DNA of 64,000 bases from Planococcus maritimus (GCF_001592825.1 NZ_LTZG01000001.1:1240001-1304000); one strand, 5' to 3'. Positions 20,445 through 29,301 are shown, numbered from the stretch's first letter. The notes: a model not told the origin generated them from the sequence alone. Translations and numbers: made by a program.

Positions 20445-20930
20445 TCAGTCATATACTCGGGCCAGCAGGAAGAAATACGGCTGCTTCATGCCTTTGCAAT
20501 CCATCATGCCCAATAGCACATCTTCATTTACTTTACGGAAATGGTCCTGGATCGGCAATTGATCATAAACCATCACTGCACTGGTTTTTCCGCGCCATTT
20601 CATCTGTCGGAGCCGTGCTGCACCTCTCGCACCGCCCAGTAAATTAGTGATGAGCCCGGGCGGAAACGGATGCAGCGGGAACGGCTTTCCAAACGGGTTG
20701 TGGAACAGCAAAGGATCGACATGCTCGGCGCTGTGGAAAGCTTTACCGTACCAGCCCGACTTTTCGAGCCATCCGTCCAGCGGGTGTCCTGACGGCAATT
20801 CGCGCCCTTTCCACGTACCGAACAATTCGTGCGGGCCGACTGGTTCGAGCGCATCGAACAAACGGCAAGCTTCACCGGTATCCGCCGCTCCAAACTCCAT
20901 GATTTCCCAAACCGAACGATCCGGCTTCAT
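20445..20930 (-). CDS. GXWXG and DUF4334 domain protein
   Basis: A 161-residue cytosolic protein. Residues 30-75 hold the GXWXG motif region (LFGTWKGRELPSGHPLDGW). Residues ~100-158 match DUF4334 (RGKTSAVMVYDQLPIQDHFRKVNEDVLLGMMD). No enzyme activity is established for the family as far as I know. It starts 18 bp after the stop of the upstream SDR gene and has AAAGGAAGAG as ribosome binding site, so the two are an operon and may share a small-molecule oxidation-reduction pathway. Confidence 0.82.
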   Translation of the reverse strand: MKPDRSVWEIMEFGAADTGEACRLFDALEPVGPHELFGTWKGRELPSGHPLDGWLEKSGWYGKAFHSAEHVDPLLFHNPFGKPFPLHPFPPGLITNLLGGARGAARLRQMKWRGKTSAVMVYDQLPIQDHFRKVNEDVLLGMMDCKGMKQPYFFLLARVYD

Positions 20931-20948
20931 GGCACTCTTCCTTTCCGC

Positions 20949-21734
20949 TTAAATCTCCAGCTCCCAATGCTTCGCTTCTTCCTCTTTCATCTGCTTCTCA
21001 GTTTCTTCCGGATAGGCCGTGCGGAATTTATGCGAATCCTTCGGGATGATTTCTACCATTTTATCAATCATGTCCTGCGGGTCGAATTGATCTTCCAGGC
21101 CTTTCTCCATTTCCTTCATGTCTTCAGGACGCGTAAAGTGGATTTTCTCATCAAACCACTTCCACTTCGCTTCTGCGCTGCGGTCATTAAATCCTGTAGC
21201 AAATGCGCCCGGATTGATCGTCGCCACTTGTACGCCGAACTCCGCCATTTCCTTGCGCAGCGTTTTCGCAATCGCTTCAATGGCATGCTTTGTAGCCGTG
21301 TATGGGCCGACGTAAGGCGTCGACATGATGCCTGCCATGGAAGATAGGAAGATAATTTTTCCTTGGCCTTTTTCGACAAATTTTCGCGCCGCAATTTGTG
21401 CCGTTTCAAGCGTCTGGAAAACGTTCACTTCGAACAATTCACGGAAATTCGCCATCGGCACTTCACCGAGCGCGCCTCCTTCATTGACGGCTGCATTCGC
21501 GACGAAGATATCAAAATCGTATTCAAGCATCTGCGCCAAATCCTGTGGGTTTTTAATATCCATCTTAAATGTCGTCAATTCAACTCCAGCGGACGCTGCC
21601 TCTTCACGGAGAGACGTCACTTGCGGTGCTGTTTCGACTGGCGCGATCACTTTATGCCCTTTTGCCGCTAAGCCCAGTGCTGTGCCTTTACCGAGCCCGC
21701 TTCCGGCTCCTGTAATGAAAATCGTTTTGCTCAT
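20949..21734 (-). CDS. Short-chain dehydrogenase/reductase (SDR)
   Basis: A 261-residue classical SDR oxidoreductase. The start at MSKTIF (21734) is chosen because AGGAGGAG lies seven nt upstream; the longer frame to 21782 lacks such a site. Seen: TGAGSGLG (cofactor loop), NAAV, the catalytic Ser in IIFLSSMAG, and Tyr-Lys in YTATK. The substrate cannot be predicted. It is co-transcribed with the GXWXG/DUF4334 gene. Confidence 0.85.
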   Translation of the reverse strand: MSKTIFITGAGSGLGKGTALGLAAKGHKVIAPVETAPQVTSLREEAASAGVELTTFKMDIKNPQDLAQMLEYDFDIFVANAAVNEGGALGEVPMANFRELFEVNVFQTLETAQIAARKFVEKGQGKIIFLSSMAGIMSTPYVGPYTATKHAIEAIAKTLRKEMAEFGVQVATINPGAFATGFNDRSAEAKWKWFDEKIHFTRPEDMKEMEKGLEDQFDPQDMIDKMVEIIPKDSHKFRTAYPEETEKQMKEEEAKHWELEI

Positions 21735-21802
21735 GGTTTTCTCCTCCTGTTTCTGTAACTTGCTATCATTTGTCTTCCCCATAGCAAACAGAATAAACAG
21801 GT

Positions 21803-22303
21803 TTAATTAAGCCACCATTCTTTCCGTTCCATTTCCTCCGCAAAACTAGCGTATTCGGCGAGCGTCTCCTCCAATACTTTTTCGCTCCGGGCGAGCATGC
21901 GCTCTCTTGTTTTTTTTCGTTTAAAGCGGCGTCCATAAGCGGCTTGCAAATCATCATAAGACATCTTCAGCTCCCGGAAACTCGAAGCAATGATATCGTC
22001 TTCATTCGATAATAAAGACGCCAGCATCCCGATCTTCCTGTATAACTCTTCTACTGTATAGCGTTCACGATCTTTATAAAGCAGGCCAGCAACAATCGAA
22101 GCCGGCAGTTCCTCATCCACCCCCTGTGCTAAATCCGTCAGCAACTCAATCATAATTCGCCGGTTGCTCGCCAGTGACAGGACATAAAAAATATGGGGAA
22201 TCTGGTCAATGGGCGTTTCTTCGATATATTCATCGATTTGGCTGATCAAGTCTTCCGTTTTCAAATGGTCGATGAGAATGCCTAACCGGTATGTTTCGTA
22301 CAT
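21803..22303 (-). CDS. Protein of unknown function, helical and charged
   Basis: About 166 residues from the ATG at 22303 (MYETYRLGIL). A TTG five codons upstream (22318) is an alternative start, and neither has an ideal ribosome binding site. The sequence is mostly helical. It has an acidic N-terminal half (DEYIEETPIDQIP) and a basic stretch RRFKRKKTRERM near the C-terminus, ending EMERKEWWLN. No signal peptide or membrane segment is seen. I recognise no family. It runs in the same direction as the downstream SDR operon, 68 bp away. Confidence 0.65.
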   Translation of the reverse strand: MYETYRLGILIDHLKTEDLISQIDEYIEETPIDQIPHIFYVLSLASNRRIMIELLTDLAQGVDEELPASIVAGLLYKDRERYTVEELYRKIGMLASLLSNEDDIIASSFRELKMSYDDLQAAYGRRFKRKKTRERMLARSEKVLEETLAEYASFAEEMERKEWWLN

Positions 22304-22402
22304 GATGTATCTTCTCAAATCCTCACCGCCATTTCTCTAAGTATCTTTTTATTTTGACAGATAATTCTGTCAAAAACAATTCTTCATATACGAATGCACA
22401 TG

Positions 22403-22440
22403 AAAAATCCTGTTCCCCTTTTGAATAGGAGAACAGGATC
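22403..22440 (-). terminator. Terminator of the XRE regulator gene
   Basis: Stem ATCCTGTTC / GAACAGGAT, followed on the minus strand by TTTTTC. Confidence 0.75.
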
Positions 22441-22461
22441 AGGATTCTAAGTATACAGTCA

Positions 22462-22815
22462 TCAAGTCACCAGCCCATAGCTGCCCATGCGGCGTTTAAC
22501 TTGGATAAAAGAAGCTGCCTCAGCGAGTTCCGCTTCGTTCAATGGCTGGTCATCAAGCATCACTGTATATTCGCTTAAGAAATTCATATTTTGAAGATCT
22601 ATATTGACGGTACGATCATCCCGGTTCAGCAAGCTATCTACAGAAATCTCAAAGAAATCGGCGAGGCGTTCCAGATGCACAACTGATACTTGTTTCTTTC
22701 CACTTTCATACGCCCACACGGTGCTTTTCGCAAAGCCTAGTTGATCTGCCAGCTGCTCGGCTGAAAGGCCTCTCGCTTCTCTTAAGTCTTTTATTTTTTT
22801 GCTTAATTGCTTCAT
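22462..22815 (-). CDS. XRE-family helix-turn-helix transcriptional regulator
   Basis: A 117-residue DNA-binding protein. Residues 5-62 are a Cro/C1-type HTH (LSAEQLADQLGFAKSTVWAYESGKKQVSVVHLERLADFF). The remaining ~50 residues form an acidic C-terminal part with no known sensor domain, perhaps for dimerisation. No prophage genes surround it, so it is probably a chromosomal regulator. Its targets are unknown. It has its own terminator. Confidence 0.88.
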   Translation of the reverse strand: MKQLSKKIKDLREARGLSAEQLADQLGFAKSTVWAYESGKKQVSVVHLERLADFFEISVDSLLNRDDRTVNIDLQNMNFLSEYTVMLDDQPLNEAELAEAASFIQVKRRMGSYGLVT

Positions 22816-22997
22816 AGTTGATTCCTGCTTTCCTTAATAAATTTCTAATTATTTTAAATATACTGCAATTAAAGTGAATGAGCAATCATTTTTTGGATAA
22901 TTTTTTAAAATAGCATGAATATTTAGTGAACACTATCTATTTCATATATTAATTGGAAACCAAAAAGGTCAAAAGTCATACAAACAGCCCAAAAAAA

Positions 22998-23630
22998 TTA
23001 TTCTACAATGAGCAAGCCCAACTTTTGGGCAAATAGCAAGGCTTGATCTGTAGACACTTTGCACCCCGACAGCAATTCCGTCGTCACTTGCAGCTCCTCG
23101 AACCGGCTTGTACTGAAATCGGTTCCTTTTAAGGCTGTTCCTGTAAAATTGGCTTCATTTATTTCGCAATCCAGAAATTGTGCATTCTTCAGATCCACTT
23201 CATAAAAGTCCGCTTGTTTTAATACACTCTTTTCAAAGCTGGCATCACTTATATGAGAAAACCCGAAAACCGTATAATCGAGGCGGCATTCTGTAAATCG
23301 CGTATAACGGATTGTGCTTTCCGTAAAATCCGTGCCGAGCAATCGGCAATTTTCAAATGCAACCCGGTGGAACACCGCACGGCTCATGTCAACATTGGAT
23401 AGATCGCAATTGATGAACACCACATCTGCAAACTCGCTACGTTCCCATTCACCTTCCAGAAATCGGACATTTTCAAACAATACACGGTCAAAATGGCATT
23501 TTCCTGACTCCAATTCCTCGGAAACAATCCGGCAGTCATGGACATATCCATCATCTAATGCTTCAATAAAAGAAATTGTTTCTAGTTCCTTGGGAAGCAT
23601 CGGTTCGGTCTTCTTATTCTTTTTCATCAT
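22998..23630 (-). CDS. Pentapeptide repeat protein
   Basis: A 210-residue right-handed quadrilateral beta-helix protein. From about residue 40 to 185 the A(D/N)LXX-type repeats are clear (CHFDRVLFENVRF, FINCDLSNVDMSRAVF, LLGTDFTES, ANFTGTALKGTDFSTS). Qnr-like members of this family mimic DNA and protect gyrase, but nothing here shows gyrase binding. It starts with two consecutive Met codons; GGAGGAATA fits both. It is divergent from the DUF1538 operon across a 111-bp promoter region. Confidence 0.85.
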   Translation of the reverse strand: MMKKNKKTEPMLPKELETISFIEALDDGYVHDCRIVSEELESGKCHFDRVLFENVRFLEGEWERSEFADVVFINCDLSNVDMSRAVFHRVAFENCRLLGTDFTESTIRYTRFTECRLDYTVFGFSHISDASFEKSVLKQADFYEVDLKNAQFLDCEINEANFTGTALKGTDFSTSRFEELQVTTELLSGCKVSTDQALLFAQKLGLLIVE

Positions 23631-23741
23631 TATTCCTCCTGTTCACGTTTGTTCTTTCTACATCTTAACGACATTCCTGTCTCTTGTCCCTCCCGCCGCG
23701 CGAGTTGCATCAAGCCAAATCCGCTGTAAAGGAGATGCTGC

Positions 23742-24437
23742 ATGGAAAATGTCAAAAGCACGTTCAAAGAAGTCGCATCTGCCATTCTTCCTGTCACGCT
23801 TGTCGTCGTCCTGCTCCAAGTCCTGATTATTCGCTTGCCGCTTGAAGCGCTGCTGCAATTCCTGGTTGGGGTCGTTTTTGTCGGTACCGGCTTTTTCCTG
23901 TTCCTGCTTGGCGTCAACGCAGGGCTTTTGCCGATCGGGGAATTGATCGGCAAGAAGCTGCCATTGACCCGAAAGCCGTGGCTGATCATCGCGACAGGTT
24001 TAGTGCTCGGGCTTGCCGTGACAATTGCCGAACCGGATGTCCGCGTATTAGCCAATCAAATCGAGGAAGTTTCAGGCGGAGATATTTCAAGAAACATCCT
24101 TATTTTATCCGTCTCGCTTGGCCTGGCGATTTTCGTCGGCTTGGCCATGGTCCGGACCCTTTTTAGCATTCCCATTCATTACATGCTGATTGGGGGATAT
24201 GCCGCAGTGTTCCTGTTCTCCTTTTTCGTTCCTGAGGGATTCATTCCGATTTCGTTCGATGCGGGAGGCGTCACCACCGGCCCGATGGCAGTGCCATTTA
24301 TCTTGGCACTCGGCATCGGCGTCGCATCCGTCCTGCGCTCTGATAAACCGAGCAGCGGCGAAGGGTTCGGCTTGATCGGGCTTGCCTCGATCGGGCCAAT
24401 TCTCGCTGTTATGCTGCTGGGGGTGCTCTACAGGTGA
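23742..24437 (+). CDS. DUF1538 membrane protein, first half-size subunit
   Basis: A 231-residue integral membrane protein with about six or seven hydrophobic segments. DUF1538 signature: GELIGKKLP then VLGLAVTIAEPDVRVLANQIEEVSGG, and FIPISFDAGGVTTGPMAVPF near residues 165-185. In many genomes DUF1538 occurs as two tandem halves in one chain; here each half is its own gene. AAAGGAG precedes the ATG. It overlaps the next gene by 4 bp. Linkage to a PII protein suggests a nitrogen- or energy-regulated transporter, but the substrate is unknown. Confidence 0.87.
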   Translation: MENVKSTFKEVASAILPVTLVVVLLQVLIIRLPLEALLQFLVGVVFVGTGFFLFLLGVNAGLLPIGELIGKKLPLTRKPWLIIATGLVLGLAVTIAEPDVRVLANQIEEVSGGDISRNILILSVSLGLAIFVGLAMVRTLFSIPIHYMLIGGYAAVFLFSFFVPEGFIPISFDAGGVTTGPMAVPFILALGIGVASVLRSDKPSSGEGFGLIGLASIGPILAVMLLGVLYR

Positions 24438-25177
24438 ATGTGCATATTTTTCAAGGTTTCGGGGAGATCCTCATTGAAGTCAGCTTGGCGCTCCTCCCGC
24501 TTGTCATCTTCTTTAGCGTATTTCAATTGTTCATGCTTAAATTGCCAAAAGAACGGGTGCTGCAAACCGGACTCGGCTTCCTTTTAACATTTTTCGGATT
24601 GGCCTTTTTCTTGCAAGGCGTCCATATCGGCTTCATGCCCTTTGGCGAATTAATGGGGGCGGCACTTGGCGATTGGGAATACCGCTGGGCCATCATCCCG
24701 ATCGGGTTTGTTCTCGGCTTTGTGGCGACATTTGCCGAACCGGCTGTGCGCATCATGAATGAGGAAGTCGACCGCGAAACCGGCGGGTACATCTCATCGA
24801 AAATCATGCTTTATACCTTATCAACAGGAGTCGGCCTATCCATCGCCCTGTCGATGGTACGGATTTTGACAGGCTGGTCGATCTGGTATTTCATCTTGCC
24901 GGGGTATATTCTCGCCATGATTCTGATTTTCTTCTCCACCCGCACATTTATCGCGATTGCTTTTGACTCAGGCGGCGTCGCCACTGGGCCGATGACGGTC
25001 ACATTTATCGTCTCGGTGGCAGTCGGCATCGCTTCGGTCACAGAAGGGCGGGATCCGCTTGTCGATGGCTTCGGGATGATTGCGCTTGTGGCTTTGACGC
25101 CGATTATCGCCGTACTGGTGGTCGGCTTACTCTTTAACCGAAAGGCAGGGAATCCAAACCATGAATCTGAATCATAG
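24434..25177 (+). CDS. DUF1538 membrane protein, second half-size subunit
   Basis: A 247-residue membrane protein, homologous to the preceding gene. Aligned motifs: FMPFGELMGAALGDWEY, VLGFVATFAEPAVRIMNEEV, and FIAIAFDSGGVATGPMTVTF. It starts at GTG 24434 inside the upstream stop (GTGA overlap), so production of the two halves is coupled and they probably form a heteromer with pseudo-twofold symmetry. It overlaps the downstream PII gene by 17 bp. Confidence 0.85.
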   Translation: MNVHIFQGFGEILIEVSLALLPLVIFFSVFQLFMLKLPKERVLQTGLGFLLTFFGLAFFLQGVHIGFMPFGELMGAALGDWEYRWAIIPIGFVLGFVATFAEPAVRIMNEEVDRETGGYISSKIMLYTLSTGVGLSIALSMVRILTGWSIWYFILPGYILAMILIFFSTRTFIAIAFDSGGVATGPMTVTFIVSVAVGIASVTEGRDPLVDGFGMIALVALTPIIAVLVVGLLFNRKAGNPNHESES

Positions 25178-25850
25178 ACTGATGATCGCCATCGTAAAAC
25201 GCGGTGCTTCAAGAGACGTCATCGCAGCGGCCAAAGAAGCCGGCGCGGACGGCGCGACAGTCCTGTACGCGGAAGGGATTGGGAGAAATGAAAAACCCAC
25301 ATTTCTCGGGCTGCCCGCAACGCACGAAAAAGATGTCGTCTTTATTGCTGTCGATGGCGAAATCGAAATGGCCGTCGCCGAAGCGATCAGCCACGCCGGA
25401 AAATTGGGGAAATCCGGTTACGGCCTCGGCTTCACTGTCCATTTGAGCCAATTGCTCGGGGTGCCCCATCTCAACGACCGGGAAGATGATCGAAAAAAGA
25501 AGCGAGGAGTGGAACTGATGCCAGAACCGAAAGATTTTCAATTGATCGTAACCATTGTCAATTCCGGGGATTCCGGACAAGTCGTCAAAGCGGCCGCCAA
25601 AGCCGGTGCTGAAGGCGGAACCATCCTAGAAGGGCGCGGCACCGGAGTCAATGAACAGAAAAAATTCATGAACTTTACCATCGATCCGGAAAAAGACGTC
25701 GTCCTGACATTAGTGCCAGCCATATTTGCGGAGAAAGTTGTTGCGAGTATCGAGCAGGCAGTCGACCTCGACGCTCCTGGAAAAGGCATCGCTTTCCTGA
25801 TCGATGTGGAAAACGTCTTCGGGGTCAATCACTCCTCTTTGAATCCATAA
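25161..25850 (+). CDS. Tandem PII-like nitrogen regulatory protein
   Basis: A 229-residue protein with two GlnB/PII-like domains, about 1-108 and 118-229. Each has the small ferredoxin-like fold pattern and a glycine-rich loop (GADGATVLYAEGIG; GAEGGTILEGRGTGVNE), followed by EKDVV(F/L) and an I/V-rich C-terminal strand (PGKGIAFLIDVENVFGV). PII proteins bind ATP/ADP and 2-oxoglutarate and plug or open membrane transporters. The canonical uridylylated T-loop Tyr is not evident. Translational overlap with the DUF1538 gene strongly suggests it regulates that membrane complex directly. Confidence 0.85.
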   Translation: MNLNHRLMIAIVKRGASRDVIAAAKEAGADGATVLYAEGIGRNEKPTFLGLPATHEKDVVFIAVDGEIEMAVAEAISHAGKLGKSGYGLGFTVHLSQLLGVPHLNDREDDRKKKRGVELMPEPKDFQLIVTIVNSGDSGQVVKAAAKAGAEGGTILEGRGTGVNEQKKFMNFTIDPEKDVVLTLVPAIFAEKVVASIEQAVDLDAPGKGIAFLIDVENVFGVNHSSLNP

Positions 25851-25885
25851 AAAAAACCGGTGAGTTCAATACTCACCGGCTTTTC
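25849..25885. terminator. Terminator of the DUF1538-PII operon, copy 1 of a duplicated hairpin
   Basis: CCGGTGAGT-TCAAT-ACTCACCGG after an A-run and before CTTTTC; it overlaps the PII stop codon. The same 30 bp (A7 plus the hairpin) reappears at 26124-26153. Confidence 0.85.
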
Positions 25886-26123
25886 AGGCTGTCGAGAAAG
25901 GTAAGAAGTCGTATTTTCCGAAGCTTATCGCTCGCTTTCCGTGGGCTCGCGCCCAAGCCTCCTCAGCCGCTCTGCGTCTTGCGGGGTCTCGGTCGTCTCG
26001 CTGATCCACAGGAGTCGAGCGAACGCTTCTCCAAATACTGAGATAATTCATTGATTTTTTACTATAGACAAGGTGTCCAACCTTTTCTATTTCTAAGGGA
26101 GTATAGACTTCTTCAACACTCTG
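25880..26123. repeat. Dispersed Bacillales-type intergenic repeat
   Basis: A ~244-bp non-coding element between two identical terminator copies. Its GC-rich core (about 25925-26025) reads GCTTTCCGTGGGCTCGCG, then AAGCCTCCTCAGCCGCT, then GCGGGGTCTCGG. I recognise this as a repeat common between genes in Planococcaceae and relatives. It creates a chance ORF on the minus strand. How it moves is unknown. Confidence 0.75.
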
Positions 26124-26158
26124 AAAAAAACCGGTGAGTTCAATACTCACCGGTTTTT
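26124..26158. terminator. Terminator of katA, copy 2 of the duplicated hairpin
   Basis: Same 9-bp stem and TCAAT loop as at 25857-25879. On the minus strand it is followed by T7 and serves the catalase gene ending at 26163. Confidence 0.85.
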
Positions 26159-26162
26159 CTAA

Positions 26163-27791
26163 TTAATATCGTTCTGCTTCGTGCCCTTTGGAACTTGCGG
26201 CTTGTGCGACTTTATTCGCTGCCGGTTTTCCGTAAAGCTTCGATTCAGCGGATTCGCTGTCTTTCATTTCTTTCATTTTCTTCACTTTCATATCGATGTT
26301 TTCACGTACGCGACGGCCATAGTCTTCATCGGCCTGCGTAAAGTGATGCACCATCTCTTCCTGGATGCGCGGGTCAGAGGCTGATAGCGCATCGCCGAGA
26401 TTATTGATCAACTCTTCGCGCTCCCAATCCTCGAAGCTGCGATACGTTTCGCCGGCCTGGCCGTAATTATTTGTACGGTCGATTGGTGCTTTGGTCAATT
26501 TGCCGTGGTATTCCGGCTCGTAATCCGGCGTATTCGGGCGGTCCGCTTCCTTAAATCCGCCAAGTACAGACGGCTCATAATTGACATGCGGATTTTTCGC
26601 ATTTTCGCCGCGCGGCACATCCATCGCCCCGCCGTATTGATTGGTCGCTACGCGTTTTCTTGGCGCGTTGACCGGCAGTTTGAGATAGTTTGCCCCGATA
26701 CGGTAACGCTGCGTATCGGAATAAGAGAACGTACGGCCAATAAGCATTTTATCATCCGAGAAGTCCATGCCGTCGACAAGGACGCCCGTACCAAATGCGG
26801 CTTGCTCGATTTCTGCATGATAATTTTCAGGATTGCGGTTCAAGACCATTTTGCCGACTGGCAAGAACGGGAATTTATCCATCGGCCATAGCTTCGTATC
26901 ATCCAATGGGTCAAAATCGAGTTCGGCATGTTCGTCATCGCTCATGATCTGCACAAACAGCTCCCACTCAGGATAATCGCCGTTTTCGATCGATTCGTAG
27001 AGGTCTTCCGTCGCGTGCCCGACGTTTTTCGCCTGGATCTCGTCAGCTTCCGACTGTGTCAAATTGCGGATGCCTTGTTTTGGCTCCCAGTGATATTTGA
27101 CAAGGACACCTTCGCCTTTATCGTTGACCCATTTATACGTATTGACGCCAGAGCCTTGCATATGGCGGTAGGTTGCCGGAATGCCCCATGGCGAGAACAG
27201 GAATGTAATCATATGGGTCGCTTCCGGGGAGCGGGCGACAAAGTCGAACATCCGCTCCGGATCCGGCACATTGGATACCGGGTCGTTTTTAAAGGCATGG
27301 ATCATGTCAGGGAATTTCATCGCGTCGCGGATAAAGAAAATCTTCAAGTTATTCCCGACAAGGTCCCAGTTGCCGTCTTCTGTATACATCTTCACGGCAA
27401 AACCACGAGGGTCGCGTGCTGTTTCAGGAGAGTGGCGGGATCCTGCCACTGTGGAAAAGCGTACAAGCAATGGCGTTTGTTTGCCTTTGCCTGAAAATAC
27501 TTTAGCGCGTGTATATTTTTCAACCGGCTCATCGCCGACTGTTCCATAAGTCTCAAAATAGCCGAATGCCCCAGCACCGCGTGCATGGACGATGCGTTCC
27601 GGTATTTCTTCACGGTCAAAATGAGAGATCTTTTCGATGAAGTTATAGTTTTCAAGAGTCGCCGGCCCGCGATTTCCGACAGTGCGCATATTCTGGTTGT
27701 CTTTTACCGGGTGCCCTTGGCGGTTCGTCAAAGTTTCTTCGTTTTCACCTTCAGACATATTGTTCTTCAGCTCTTCATTATGGTCCTTCAT
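26163..27791 (-). CDS. katA: Monofunctional haem catalase
   Basis: A 542-residue cytoplasmic catalase that dismutates hydrogen peroxide. Seen: distal His H69 in [15 protein letters not shown], distal Asn N147 in [14 protein letters not shown], and the proximal haem-ligand Tyr region ([14 protein letters not shown]). The length falls between small- and large-subunit catalases and there is no C-terminal flavodoxin-like domain. The C-terminal ~40 residues are Lys/Ala-rich. GGAGG lies before the ATG. A sigma-B-type promoter sits just upstream, suggesting general-stress control; no PerR box was recognised. Confidence 0.95.
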   Translation of the reverse strand: MKDHNEELKNNMSEGENEETLTNRQGHPVKDNQNMRTVGNRGPATLENYNFIEKISHFDREEIPERIVHARGAGAFGYFETYGTVGDEPVEKYTRAKVFSGKGKQTPLLVRFSTVAGSRHSPETARDPRGFAVKMYTEDGNWDLVGNNLKIFFIRDAMKFPDMIHAFKNDPVSNVPDPERMFDFVARSPEATHMITFLFSPWGIPATYRHMQGSGVNTYKWVNDKGEGVLVKYHWEPKQGIRNLTQSEADEIQAKNVGHATEDLYESIENGDYPEWELFVQIMSDDEHAELDFDPLDDTKLWPMDKFPFLPVGKMVLNRNPENYHAEIEQAAFGTGVLVDGMDFSDDKMLIGRTFSYSDTQRYRIGANYLKLPVNAPRKRVATNQYGGAMDVPRGENAKNPHVNYEPSVLGGFKEADRPNTPDYEPEYHGKLTKAPIDRTNNYGQAGETYRSFEDWEREELINNLGDALSASDPRIQEEMVHHFTQADEDYGRRVRENIDMKVKKMKEMKDSESAESKLYGKPAANKVAQAASSKGHEAERY

Positions 27792-27827
27792 GAGAATCCT
27801 CCTTCATTTTAATGCCATCATTTTCTT

Positions 27828-27853
27828 GTTCCCACACCTGCTTTCAAATAAAC
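27828..27853 (-). promoter_or_regulatory. Sigma-B-like promoter of katA
   Basis: Minus strand GTTTAT (27853-27848), a 14-bp spacer, then GGGAAC (27833-27828). This fits the sigma-B consensus GTTTAA-N12-15-GGGWAW in all but two positions and lies 37 nt before the ATG. Confidence 0.65.
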
Positions 27854-28007
27854 CTTTTTTCTGTCAACTCCTCCCTTTGGCGCACGTTTGTTCTCCCCCG
27901 GAATCCTTATTTACTATTTACAACCCCCTCCTCTTCCTTGGAATAGACAAATCTCGCTGGATATGGAAAACTAGAATGGAATCGACTAACAGAAAGCAGG
28001 GCTGGAA

Positions 28008-29195
28008 ATGAGCGTTACCTTGAAAGAGAAAGGGAGATGGGACCCTTTGAAAGTTTTTTTGAAAGTATCAGCAGCCTTTGTTCTCTCCCGGTTTTACCGA
28101 AACGCAAAAGGCCCGAAAATCGCCTTGGTAGGAGGAAATCTCGGAGAAAAATATGAAGACAATGCTTCTGTTTTCCATAAATATTTGGTCAATAACCACG
28201 CAGGCCAAGTCACGGCTTATTGGATGTACGATCCGGCGACCGACTATGCGAAAAACGGACGCGTTCCAAATGCCGTCCCACTTGGCAGCTTCCGCAATTA
28301 CTTGCTGTTTTTCCGCGCTGATTACACATTCCACGGGCATTCCTTGCTTTACGATATCGTGCCATCAGCCGACAAATTCTTGAATTTGAACCGCCGGACG
28401 GTCATCACGCATGTCAGCCACGGCATCGAGGGATTCAAGAAAATCCTCATCCAGAAAGAAGATGTGCCGCTCCTCAAGCGGACGGATTATTTCAATTGCG
28501 CTTCGCGTTATGAATACGAATTGAAACGCGATAAATGGAAGATCCCTGAAGAAAAACTCGTCATTACCGGATTCCCCCGTTTTGACCGTTACTTGCCAAA
28601 CCAGCCGCCAAAAGAAATGAAACGCATCCTCATGATGATGACTTGGCGTGAATGGCTGTTCGATCTGTCAAAGGAAGAATTTCTCGAAAGCAATTACTTC
28701 CGCAGCACAATCGGCTTATTGGAACACGAGGGGATTCGCGAACTGCTGAAGTCCAACGGCATCCACCTTCAAATCGCGCTCCATCCATTCATGAAACGTT
28801 TTGAAGAACATTTCTTTCCGCTTGCTGACCAGGATTACGGCATCGAGTTCCTGGATTTCAACCATGCCTCCATTGAGCGCTCGATTGAAGAAAACGATAT
28901 GCTTTTGACGGACATCACCAGCGTTTCTTGGGACTTCCTGTATTTGAATAAACCGATCATTTTCTTCATGTTCGACCAACAGGAATACACGGAAAGACGC
29001 GGCTCCTACCTCGACCTCGATAAAGATTTATACGGCTATAAATCATCGACAGTGGAAGATGTCTATCAAACGCTGTCTTATATGCTCGAAAACAATATCA
29101 CGCATAACGAATGGTACGGAAAAGCCGATGAGTTTATCGATTATTTCGACCAGGACAATTGCAAGCGCCTGGCACAACGCGTCATGGGCGTCTGA
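28008..29195 (+). CDS. CDP-glycerol glycerophosphotransferase family protein
   Basis: A 395-residue membrane-associated transferase of the TagB/TagF family. It probably adds glycerol phosphate to a teichoic-acid-type acceptor. Seen: an N-terminal amphipathic segment (KVFLKVSAAFVLSRFY), VSHGIEGFKK, ITGFPRFDRY, MMTWREWL, LHPFMKRF, and LLTDITSVSWDFLYLNKPIIFFMFD, which hold the family's catalytic His residues and the CDP-glycerol-binding site. The length matches the single-domain TagB/TarB class more than TagF. It stands alone, not in a tag cluster, so its acceptor polymer is uncertain. Confidence 0.85.
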   Translation: MSVTLKEKGRWDPLKVFLKVSAAFVLSRFYRNAKGPKIALVGGNLGEKYEDNASVFHKYLVNNHAGQVTAYWMYDPATDYAKNGRVPNAVPLGSFRNYLLFFRADYTFHGHSLLYDIVPSADKFLNLNRRTVITHVSHGIEGFKKILIQKEDVPLLKRTDYFNCASRYEYELKRDKWKIPEEKLVITGFPRFDRYLPNQPPKEMKRILMMMTWREWLFDLSKEEFLESNYFRSTIGLLEHEGIRELLKSNGIHLQIALHPFMKRFEEHFFPLADQDYGIEFLDFNHASIERSIEENDMLLTDITSVSWDFLYLNKPIIFFMFDQQEYTERRGSYLDLDKDLYGYKSSTVEDVYQTLSYMLENNITHNEWYGKADEFIDYFDQDNCKRLAQRVMGV

Positions 29196-29225
29196 ATGTT
29201 TCACGTGGAACTCTTATGAGACAGA

Positions 29226-29268
29226 AAAACCGGCAAGTCTGAATGCACTTCAGGCTTGCCGGTTTTAT
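29226..29268. terminator. Bidirectional terminator between the glycerophosphotransferase gene and exonuclease III gene
   Basis: Stem AAACCGGCAAG / CTTGCCGGTTT with an inner CTGAA / TTCAG pairing. It lies between converging genes. Confidence 0.85.
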
Positions 29269-29301
29269 TTGGTTTAACTAATGAATCGCTTGAATAATTC
29301 C

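Noticed and set aside
25884-26150. An 88-residue minus-strand ORF (VRSTPVDQRDDRDPARRRAAEE region)
   Set aside because: It is a translation of the dispersed intergenic repeat and starts inside a terminator hairpin. Such ORFs are a common mis-annotation.
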